A DNA stretch of 7,032 nucleotides, taken from assembly GCA_027353395.1 (NCBI GenBank), contig DAIEHU010000139.1, positions 1 to 7,032 on the forward strand, written 5' to 3'. Of this stretch, positions 1 through 5,567 are shown piece by piece (within the stretch, counting starts at the first letter, position 1; every line of letters starts with the position of its first letter). The position numbers and the translations under genes were made by a program. Origin of the DNA: Desulfobacteraceae bacterium (GTDB taxonomy: Bacteria; Desulfobacterota; Desulfobacteria; Desulfobacterales; Desulfosalsimonadaceae). The notes beneath the pieces were generated by a model. The model was not told where the DNA came from. It worked only from the letters and a program-made list of their open reading frames with translations, and made no database searches.

Positions 1-24
1 CATCTGTCGGGTGAAAAATTTCAT
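1..24 (-). CDS. 5' end of an unidentified gene, truncated by the left edge
   Basis: Only the first eight codons are inside the window, reading M-K-F-F-T-R-Q-M from an ATG at 24-22. The start is supported by a perfect AGGAGG Shine-Dalgarno core on the minus strand (31-36) with a 6-nt spacer, one of the best ribosome binding sites in the window. The gene has the same orientation as the GalT-like gene upstream of it and begins 164 nt after that gene's stop codon. It could be the next gene of the same transcript or the first gene of its own. Eight residues say nothing about function. The Lys followed by two Phe could begin a signal peptide or membrane segment, but that is a guess. Confidence 0.7.
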
Positions 25-30
25 ATATCT

Positions 31-36
31 CCTCCT
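31..36 (-). promoter_or_regulatory. Perfect Shine-Dalgarno for the left-edge gene
   Basis: The minus strand reads AGGAGG followed by AGATAT and then ATG (24-22). The full six-base complement to the 16S tail with a 6-nt spacer decides that a gene begins here, although only eight codons are visible. Confidence 0.75.
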
Positions 37-70
37 GATGATTTGTACAAGGAATTACCGGAAAATAAAA

Positions 71-98
71 TGCATAGGGATACGGATTTTCATGGCAA
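71..98 (-). promoter_or_regulatory. Weak candidate promoter for the left-edge gene
   Basis: On the minus strand TTGCCA (98-93) differs from the -35 consensus at one base. After 16 nt it is followed by TATGCA (76-71), which matches the -10 consensus at only three positions. The placement, about 50 nt upstream of the ATG at 24, is sensible. The -10 is poor, so this is only a candidate. Confidence 0.25.
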
Positions 99-116
99 AA
101 AACGCCCGCGCCAGGA

Positions 117-146
117 TGGCCACTTGAAAATCCCCACCTGTGGCCA
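117..146. repeat. Inverted repeat TGGCCAC / GTGGCCA in the intergenic region
   Basis: A perfect 7-bp inverted repeat (117-123 and 140-146) has a 16-nt loop. It lies about 45 nt past the stop of the GalT-like gene. In the minus-strand transcript the stem is followed, about 14 nt later, by a run of six U (102-97). It may be a loose, non-canonical terminator for the GalT-like gene or an RNA element in the leader of the next gene. The distance from stem to U-run is too long for a standard intrinsic terminator. Confidence 0.35.
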
Positions 147-167
147 CCCGGAATGCGAGGATTTGTC

Positions 168-183
168 GATTAACGGTTTAATC
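168..183. repeat. Small hairpin GATTAA-CGGT-TTAATC just after the GalT-like stop codon
   Basis: A perfect 6-bp stem with a 4-nt loop begins five bases past the stop codon of the GalT-like gene. It is A/T-rich and has no following U-tract, so it would be a weak terminator at best. It could act as a small 3'-end stabilising structure or be chance. Confidence 0.3.
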
Positions 184-188
184 ATATT

Positions 189-1241
189 TCATTTAAAATG
201 CGGTTGCAGATTCCTTGCCAACACCTCCGGCGGAATGATAATCAGCTCATTTCTCAAGAGCTTCTGCAGAAAATAATCGTCGGTCCGATAGTTTTCATAG
301 ACGTTCTGCCGGGATATAATGCGCATGAAGCACCGGAACGACTCATTGCGCCGCCCCAATGGCCCGGAATAGACAGAAAAATTAAATGTGGATATTCCCA
401 TATCCGCATATCCATGAAGCACCTTGACAAGACCAGCGGCAAGACCTTTAATATCCGCATCATCCATTTCCCGAAAATGAGCGCGTTCGGGTAGCACGCC
501 GACAATTTCATTCGCGCCCTGGGGAGAAAACGCCGCCAGCCACTCCACAGGCCCGGATGCGCCGATATAGCGTTCTCCAGTGGTTTTTTCCATCTTGACG
601 AGATCGGACCAGTAACAGCTCTGGTTGGACTTATAGTATGTTTCGCCGCAATTTAGCACCGATTCCAGATAGCTGAAAGGCAAATCGCCGCCCATCATCT
701 GAAAATGGGGATGGGCGATGCTCGCGCCTGCCGGCCCCAGGTAGTTGGCGTTAATGGAAAGGTATTCTACGCTCTTGTCCCTGGAAAGGCATTCTGCGAA
801 TTTAAAAGCCGCCTGGAAGGCCTCCGTAACCGGCGCCGGATCAAATTCAGCCAGCGGCACATAATGTTTCTTGCCGACCCGGATCACGGCGTGGATCTGT
901 CCCACCGGAAAAATATTGGGGAACAAAACCGCCTGCCCTACCTGAATGCGCCCCTGCGGAACCAGGTCCGCCGGATAGACCGGGGTCATGGCCTGCCACC
1001 GGTCTTCGCACAGGAAACACCGGGGCTCGCTCTCCCTGGCCATTTTCTCAATCAGCGAGTTATCGCTATCGCCATAAAACATGGCGGCCTTGTCTTCCAG
1101 CCTCGGATTAAAGACGCTCTGGACGCCGGAAAGCGGATCCTTTCGGATCTCCATCTCCTGGGTGTCCATGGCATTGTTCATCATGGGATTATGAAAGGTT
1201 GATTTCTGGACGTGTTTCATAAATTGAATGGTTGCAGTCAT
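189..1241 (-). CDS. GalT-like nucleotidyltransferase (galactose-1-phosphate uridylyltransferase / HIT superfamily)
   Basis: The product is about 350 aa and looks cytoplasmic, with no signal peptide. Known GalT enzymes transfer a nucleotide from a UDP-sugar to a sugar phosphate through a uridylylated histidine. The expected landmarks are present (numbered from the ATG at 1241): a CxxC pair (Cys75, Cys78, within RCFLCEDR), a central NIFP...H segment (His117), and the active-site motif HPHFQ (His177-Pro-His179-Phe-Gln) preceded by GPAGASIA. In E. coli GalT the CxxC and the first two histidines bind metal and the second histidine of HPH is the nucleophile; by analogy that is His179. The spacing between landmarks differs from E. 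coli GalT and no galK, galE or galM lies nearby, so the substrate may be another sugar phosphate or nucleotide. An in-frame ATG at 1250 is unlikely because GAAGAGG sits directly against it but lies 9 nt from the ATG at 1241. I am confident of the superfamily and unsure of the substrate. Confidence 0.82.
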   Translation of the reverse strand: MTATIQFMKHVQKSTFHNPMMNNAMDTQEMEIRKDPLSGVQSVFNPRLEDKAAMFYGDSDNSLIEKMARESEPRCFLCEDRWQAMTPVYPADLVPQGRIQVGQAVLFPNIFPVGQIHAVIRVGKKHYVPLAEFDPAPVTEAFQAAFKFAECLSRDKSVEYLSINANYLGPAGASIAHPHFQMMGGDLPFSYLESVLNCGETYYKSNQSCYWSDLVKMEKTTGERYIGASGPVEWLAAFSPQGANEIVGVLPERAHFREMDDADIKGLAAGLVKVLHGYADMGISTFNFSVYSGPLGRRNESFRCFMRIISRQNVYENYRTDDYFLQKLLRNELIIIPPEVLARNLQPHFK

Positions 1242-1250
1242 GGATAACAT

Positions 1251-1257
1251 CCTCTTC
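1251..1257 (-). promoter_or_regulatory. Ribosome binding site that decides the GalT-like start
   Basis: The minus strand reads GAAGAGG immediately before the ATG at 1250 and 9 nt before the ATG at 1241. A Shine-Dalgarno with zero spacing cannot serve the first ATG, so the second is chosen. This shortens the protein by three residues. Confidence 0.65.
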
Positions 1258-1286
1258 GTTTATTATGGACTTGTTTTGCGCTTTTA

Positions 1287-1317
1287 AGCCATCGGCGCAC
1301 GCTTTCCCCGCATGGCT
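1287..1317. repeat. Imperfect hairpin between the DUF3786 and GalT-like genes
   Basis: AGCCAT (1287-1292) pairs with ATGGCT (1312-1317). After a 2-nt bulge, GCG (1295-1297) pairs with CGC (1309-1311), giving a 9-bp bulged stem. In the minus-strand RNA it is followed by UAAAAGCGC with no U-tract, so it does not look like a terminator. It may be an untranslated structure in the leader of the GalT-like gene, or chance. Nothing else was seen in this 132-bp gap except a poor -10-like CATAAT near 1266-1271. Confidence 0.2.
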
Positions 1318-1373
1318 GTCTTGGCTTGGAGGCCGGGCCATCAAGCGCTGTCATCAGTTGATAATCCGTTTTT

Positions 1374-1988
1374 TTAACGGCAGAGCGCCATCAGCCGGTA
1401 CACCACCATTCCGGCCAGCCAGGCCGCATCTTCCGGCGATAAAAATTCTCCGGCGGCGGCGTCAAATAAAATATTGGCTTCGGGCTCAAATTCATCATCT
1501 CCCGCATAGACGATGATCTGCATGGGAACCTTGGGAAAAACCCGGAACTCAAACCCGGCGTCACCGATATCAATGGGTTTCCCATAAAGCATTGATGCGG
1601 CGGAAACCAGAGGGGCGACATTTTTTCCAAACACGTTTTTCAGCGGATCAATGGCCCGTTTCACAAAAGCGCTGAAATAAAACGATGCGCCGGGGATTTC
1701 CCTGTATGCAATCCAGTGGTCAGCCGGCAGCAGCGGTTTTAATGCGCTCATATAATGCAGTATCAGCACCTGTTCCTGAAGCGGAACAGGCGTTGCCTCA
1801 CCCGCCATGTCAACAAATTGGAAATCCGGAAAACCGACTCTGTATGTCCGGTTTAAAAAAGGCACCCGGAAAGCCTGCTCATCAAGCATCTCGAACCCGG
1901 AAAACCGGGCGATATCGGCGGGCGTTTCTTTTGAAAGCCGCTCCACCGCCATTGATTTTGCATTCATATAATCATCCACGCGCGCCAT
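1374..1988 (-). CDS. DUF3786 domain protein
   Basis: The product is 204 aa and looks soluble and cytoplasmic, with no signal peptide or membrane segment. It matches the DUF3786 pattern: a central PLQEQVLILHYM segment (about residues 69-80), then a W..YREIPGASFY stretch (about 92-104), and a C-terminal GDDEFEPEANILFD followed by LSPEDAAWLAG (about 163-193). Almost the whole protein is this one domain. I know the family mainly from sulfate reducers and other anaerobes. Its function is not established to my knowledge, so none is assigned. The ATG at 1988 has a GAAGGG ribosome binding site (2000-2005) with an 11-nt spacer lying inside the 32-bp gap after the upstream DUF748 gene. That tight spacing suggests co-transcription. 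Family identification is from motif memory, not a profile search. Confidence 0.8.
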   Translation of the reverse strand: MARVDDYMNAKSMAVERLSKETPADIARFSGFEMLDEQAFRVPFLNRTYRVGFPDFQFVDMAGEATPVPLQEQVLILHYMSALKPLLPADHWIAYREIPGASFYFSAFVKRAIDPLKNVFGKNVAPLVSAASMLYGKPIDIGDAGFEFRVFPKVPMQIIVYAGDDEFEPEANILFDAAAGEFLSPEDAAWLAGMVVYRLMALCR

Positions 1989-2020
1989 CTTGTATTAATC
2001 CCTTCGGTATTTTTCAAATA

Positions 2021-4966
2021 TTATCTTATCCCCAGCTCCACCCTTCCGGCGCTGAAACCTTTAATCGTTTTGGGCGTCAGCCTTTCAGCTTCATTTAAAA
2101 AAAGACGGCCAGCTTCAATACGGCTGTCCTGCAAGATAGCCGCCTTCACCTGCAACGCCCTATTCACCGCAAGCTTTCGCAGATCCTGGTCTGAAATGGA
2201 GATTTGCGCCTGAATCGCCGCCGCCATTTCCGGAATGGGCAGGGATTTATCCTGATCGGCCTTTATCTGGTCGGCATAGAGCGCCTTCACGTAATGCGCG
2301 TATTCTTCAGGGGTCAGAACCATATCTTCGGGTTTGGGCGCGGCCTCCCCGTGCTTGCCCCGATCTTTGGCTTTTAAGGCTTTCAGCTCCCGATCCATAC
2401 TGGCCGCAGCCAGGGCTTCCCGGTCTTTTTCAATATCCACGTACCCGGTCAGATCCATTTTAAGCCCCGGCCGTTCAAACATCAGCCTTGCCACGGCATT
2501 CAATTTTTTGACGCCGGCGTCATCAATTTTTACCAAGCCCGGTTCAAACTCAATATATCGAAGCTCTCCCCCGCCGCCGACGATGCCGCTGACGAAATCA
2601 AACGGCGATGCCGCGGCCTTGACAATCAATTGTTTAAACGCATCCAGGACGATTCTTAATATTCCGAACTTGGGATCATCGGTGCGGCCGGAAACCGGCA
2701 GGTTAATGTCTATCCGGCCGCTCCGGTCTTTAAGGAGCGCAACCGCCAGCCCAAGAGGCAAATCTATCGCATCGGGACTTTTCACTTTCCGGCCCAGGGT
2801 AAACTGGTCCAACAGCATCTGGTTCTTGATACTCAGGGTATTCTGGTTGACTTTAAAAATGAGGGACGTCGTCAATTTGCCTTTTCCGATCGTCTGCCCG
2901 ATAAATTTGCCGGAATAAGGAGACAGGGGGCTCAGTTCCATATCAGACAGATGGCAATCCAGATCAATAAAAAGATCTTTCCGAAAAGGATTGATGGCGC
3001 CGCTTATTTTTATCAGGGCGTCATTGTCAATTCTTCCTTCAGCCGCCAGGACCGCGGATTTGAATTTTTGCGATGTCAATCCGGTAACACGCAATTCGGA
3101 TAGATTCAAGCGGGCGGAATAATTCGGATCAATGGTTTTGTCCATAAATCGAAAATCACCATTCTGCAATACCGCTTCACCAATCGTTATGGAGACGGCC
3201 GGCGATTTTTCCCCCTTATCCTCCGGATTCACTTCAGCAGGCGCGGTTTGCGCGTTCGCCCGCGGCTCTGTAAAAATTTTTGACACGCTTGACACGCCGG
3301 GTTTATACAGCACAAACCGGTTTTTCGGATCCTTTAAAAGGATTTTGTCAATCCTGATATCAAGCGGCTCGGTAGAAAGGTTCAGGCCGTCAATGGAAAA
3401 GGATTTCCAGGAAACAAAAGCTTTTTGATCCTGCGAATCCACGGAAGCGAAATCATTGGCCGCTGCTTTTCCGGAAAGGGTCACGCCCACACCGCCTTTA
3501 TCCGTTGTCTTGACGGCAACGCTGCCGACAGCAGAAAACAGGCCGTCCGTGATACGTAATTTTATATTATCCGGAATATAAGGCTGCGCCAATGCAAGAT
3601 TCACATCTGCAACCGAAAAATCGCCTTCCACGGAAAGCGGAAAAACGCCGAATCGTCCGGCTGCGGAAATAACCCCTTCGTGGTTCACGCGGGTTTTTAC
3701 GTCAAACTTCGCGATCTTGCCCGGTTCAATGGAAAAATCACGGATCACGACGTTCAGGTCATCAATGGATAGGGTTGGGGATGCTCCCGGCGGTTTGGCG
3801 GCCGGGTCCGGACTGGCGGCATGGTCCACAAACAAGACTTTCCCGGAATCGAGTGAAAATTTGTCCACCGAGAGATGAAAACGCTTGCCTGAAGCGGCGG
3901 ATGCATCTTTTTGCCCAGGCGCCGCCTTGCCTTGCGCCGGTTGCGGCCCAAGCGCCGTCAGGCTGATGACGCCCGCCTTGCTCCGGCTCACAAACAGCGA
4001 CGGTTTCTTCAGCTTCACCGAAACCAGCTGGATTTTGTTTTCCAGAGGATGGGATGGGGCGACCGCAACCCTGAATTCCGGAAGGGTCAGCACCGGCGCG
4101 CCCGCACGATCCGTCAGGGCAAGGCCCGTAAGGCCGATGTTTCCCTGAACGGTTAGTTCCGGCCCCTTTTTCTGTTGCAAAAAATGAACCTGCGAACGGA
4201 TATCCAGCAAACCGGACGTAATGTCAACGCCTGTCATTTCTCTGGGCACATAATCGAAATAATACGGCAGGCGGACACCGGCCAACGCGAGATGACAATT
4301 CACCTCCAAGGGACCATGAAATGGGCGGGCCTTCACATCACCGGAAACCTTTGCGTCATTGATAACGGCTGTCAGGGTCGCCTCGGCATCGACCGCCGCG
4401 TCCTTTTCAAAATTGGAAATCAAGGGCGATGCAACATTTAACTGGGATATGACATGATTTTTTTTCATGGGCCCATCCCAGAAAAACAGCGCGCCCTTAT
4501 GAATGGCAATATTGCGGACGGCGAACCGGAACGGCGTTGACGTCGCGCTCCTGTCCGCCTTCTTCTTGCCGGATTTTTCCGGTTTTCCTCCCCCCGTCAG
4601 ATCGGAAAAGTTAAATGTGTCCGCATCCATGCGGACCAGATGGACTACCGGCTTTTCAAGACGCAGGGCATTGATCACGAGCCCCATTTTTAATATGGAA
4701 TTCGCCTGGATGTCCACAAACAGGGCGTCAAAGGACATAAAAGGATCAACTCCGTTTTTCTCACGGATGTCAACACCCTCCACGCGCAAAGTCAAAGTAA
4801 AGGGGTTGAAACGGATCGACGCCACCCGCACCGGCCGATTCAGTGTCTTGCCCAGGTTTCCCGGCAATACGGTTTCAAGCGCCTTGGGAAGAACGACAAA
4901 TCCGGCAATCGAATAAAGCCCCAGTAAAACGGCGATAATGACAATAATTCGTTTGAAATTCCACAT
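2021..4966 (-). CDS. DUF748 / AsmA-like envelope protein
   Basis: The product is about 981 aa. A single hydrophobic N-terminal segment (about residues 7-26, IIVIIAVLLGLYSIAGFVV) should anchor it in the inner membrane, with the rest in the periplasm. The body is beta-rich AsmA-clan sequence with three repeated modules, each containing an Ala/Pro/Lys-rich linker (about 128-145, 340-360, 568-588). The C-terminal third carries DUF748 hallmarks: DLPLGLAVALLKDRSGRIDINLPVSG (given in part: LPLGLAVALL and IDINLPVSG), DDPKFG, then LIVKAAASPFDF and a GGGGELRYIEFEPG stretch leading into an OmpA-like segment. AsmA-clan proteins are linked to lipid transport between membranes or to outer-membrane assembly; that role is by family only. 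A GTG at 4975 would add three residues, but AGGTGG lies 5 nt before the ATG at 4966 and overlaps the GTG, so the ATG is chosen. It is the first gene of the minus-strand block. Confidence 0.85.
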   Translation of the reverse strand: MWNFKRIIVIIAVLLGLYSIAGFVVLPKALETVLPGNLGKTLNRPVRVASIRFNPFTLTLRVEGVDIREKNGVDPFMSFDALFVDIQANSILKMGLVINALRLEKPVVHLVRMDADTFNFSDLTGGGKPEKSGKKKADRSATSTPFRFAVRNIAIHKGALFFWDGPMKKNHVISQLNVASPLISNFEKDAAVDAEATLTAVINDAKVSGDVKARPFHGPLEVNCHLALAGVRLPYYFDYVPREMTGVDITSGLLDIRSQVHFLQQKKGPELTVQGNIGLTGLALTDRAGAPVLTLPEFRVAVAPSHPLENKIQLVSVKLKKPSLFVSRSKAGVISLTALGPQPAQGKAAPGQKDASAASGKRFHLSVDKFSLDSGKVLFVDHAASPDPAAKPPGASPTLSIDDLNVVIRDFSIEPGKIAKFDVKTRVNHEGVISAAGRFGVFPLSVEGDFSVADVNLALAQPYIPDNIKLRITDGLFSAVGSVAVKTTDKGGVGVTLSGKAAANDFASVDSQDQKAFVSWKSFSIDGLNLSTEPLDIRIDKILLKDPKNRFVLYKPGVSSVSKIFTEPRANAQTAPAEVNPEDKGEKSPAVSITIGEAVLQNGDFRFMDKTIDPNYSARLNLSELRVTGLTSQKFKSAVLAAEGRIDNDALIKISGAINPFRKDLFIDLDCHLSDMELSPLSPYSGKFIGQTIGKGKLTTSLIFKVNQNTLSIKNQMLLDQFTLGRKVKSPDAIDLPLGLAVALLKDRSGRIDINLPVSGRTDDPKFGILRIVLDAFKQLIVKAAASPFDFVSGIVGGGGELRYIEFEPGLVKIDDAGVKKLNAVARLMFERPGLKMDLTGYVDIEKDREALAAASMDRELKALKAKDRGKHGEAAPKPEDMVLTPEEYAHYVKALYADQIKADQDKSLPIPEMAAAIQAQISISDQDLRKLAVNRALQVKAAILQDSRIEAGRLFLNEAERLTPKTIKGFSAGRVELGIR

Positions 4967-4971
4967 CGTTT

Positions 4972-4977
4972 CCACCT
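4972..4977 (-). promoter_or_regulatory. Ribosome binding site that decides the DUF748 start
   Basis: The minus strand reads AGGTGG, 5 nt before the ATG at 4966. The alternative GTG start (4975-4973) is contained within this Shine-Dalgarno, which leaves the GTG only a weak GGGAG 3 nt away. Confidence 0.6.
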
Positions 4978-5015
4978 GCTCCCGGATGATTGGAAGCCCC
5001 GGCCATGCGCCCCCT

Positions 5016-5046
5016 CGTCATGTCCGCCAGAAAGGTTGACATGACG
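5016..5046. promoter_or_regulatory. Perfect 9-bp inverted repeat, candidate operator in the divergent promoter region
   Basis: CGTCATGTC (5016-5024) and GACATGACG (5038-5046) are exact reverse complements separated by 13 nt, with half-site centres 22 bp apart, about two helical turns. The right arm overlaps the TTGACA -35 element of the rseC-like gene. That arrangement fits an operator for a dimeric regulator. It lies within the likely leader of the DUF748 transcript, so it could alternatively fold as an RNA hairpin there. It is not a terminator, since no U-tract follows on either strand. Confidence 0.5.
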
Positions 5047-5065
5047 CAATGAAGTGATTAATAAC
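5036..5065 (+). promoter_or_regulatory. Candidate sigma-70 promoter for the rseC-like gene
   Basis: TTGACA (5036-5041) is a perfect -35 element. An A/T-rich -10 region follows (ATTAATAAC, 5057-5065), in which 15-nt and 18-nt spacers give four of six -10 matches and a 17-nt spacer gives three. Transcription would start near 5070, leaving a leader of about 35 nt before the ATG. The -35 is convincing and the exact -10 is uncertain. Confidence 0.5.
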
Positions 5066-5088
5066 AGCGCTATGCCCCATCAATTCAA
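5061..5088 (-). promoter_or_regulatory. Candidate promoter for the DUF748-led block
   Basis: On the minus strand TTGAAT (5088-5083) and TGTTAT (5066-5061) are separated by 16 nt, each matching four of six consensus bases. It would overlap the promoter on the other strand and leave a leader of about 85-90 nt that includes the 9-bp inverted repeat. Confidence 0.3.
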
Positions 5089-5105
5089 ATGAAAAAGGCG
5101 CTCCC

Positions 5106-5567
5106 ATGGCCATTGAAGAAGGCGTTATCATAAAGGTGAACGAAACAACAGCGGTGCTGCGGACCCGCCAAAGGACCGCATGCGAATCCTGTTCCGAACG
5201 GCGGCACTGCCACACATCGGGCAACGATCAGGAAATGGAAGTGGAGGCGTCAAATACGGTCAACGCCAAGGTAGGCGACCGGGTGATGGTGTATTCTAAC
5301 TCCGGACGCCTCTTCCTGCTGGCATTTTTTCTCTATGTGTTCCCCATTATCCTGATGGTTATCGGCGCGATGATCGGAACGCGCGTGGCCGCCGCAACGG
5401 GAGGCGACCCGTCCGCCTGTGCGGCGCTGTCCGGTTTCGGTTTTTTCTTTTTCTCCATGGGGATCGTCAAATGGAGGGACCATCAGGCCCGGAAAACCGG
5501 GAAATTCCGGCCGGAAATCATCCAGATCATAAACAATCGTGCAGCCTGTCCCATTGACCGTTATTGA
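5106..5567 (+). CDS. RseC/MucC-family integral membrane protein
   Basis: The product is 153 aa. An N-terminal cytoplasmic-type domain (about residues 1-66) contains the family's cysteine cluster C-x2-C-x5-C (Cys26, Cys29, Cys35, within CESCSERRHCH) and ends in GDRVMVYS. Two membrane segments follow (about 68-92 and 104-121), then a short basic tail. Length and order match E. coli RseC, whose cluster has the same spacing. In E. coli RseC is encoded with rpoE-rseA-rseB and has been tied to sigma-E control and to reduction of SoxR together with the Rsx/Rnf complex. Here no rpoE, rse or rnf gene is adjacent, so the partner is unknown; the symbol is withheld for that reason. AAGG (5095-5098) lies 7 nt before the ATG. 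The 3' end overlaps the convergent transglycosylase gene by 41 bp. Confidence 0.85.
   Translation: MAIEEGVIIKVNETTAVLRTRQRTACESCSERRHCHTSGNDQEMEVEASNTVNAKVGDRVMVYSNSGRLFLLAFFLYVFPIILMVIGAMIGTRVAAATGGDPSACAALSGFGFFFFSMGIVKWRDHQARKTGKFRPEIIQIINNRAACPIDRY

Noticed and set aside
43..276. Plus-strand open frame of 77 codons at the left intergenic region
   Set aside because: It overlaps the end of the GalT-like gene, lacks a ribosome binding site before its start, and its composition is not protein-like.
705..1202. Plus-strand open frame of 165 codons opposite the GalT-like gene
   Set aside because: It lies wholly antisense to a gene with intact catalytic motifs, and its translation is Arg/His/Pro-rich with no recognisable domain.
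1366..1380. CCGTT-TTTTT-AACGG hairpin at the DUF3786 stop codon, considered as a terminator
   Set aside because: The stem is only 5 bp, it straddles the stop codon itself, and no U-tract follows on the minus-strand transcript.
2334..2918. Plus-strand open frame of 194 codons opposite the DUF748 gene
   Set aside because: It is serine- and arginine-rich shadow coding within the conserved C-terminal part of the DUF748 gene, with no family resemblance.
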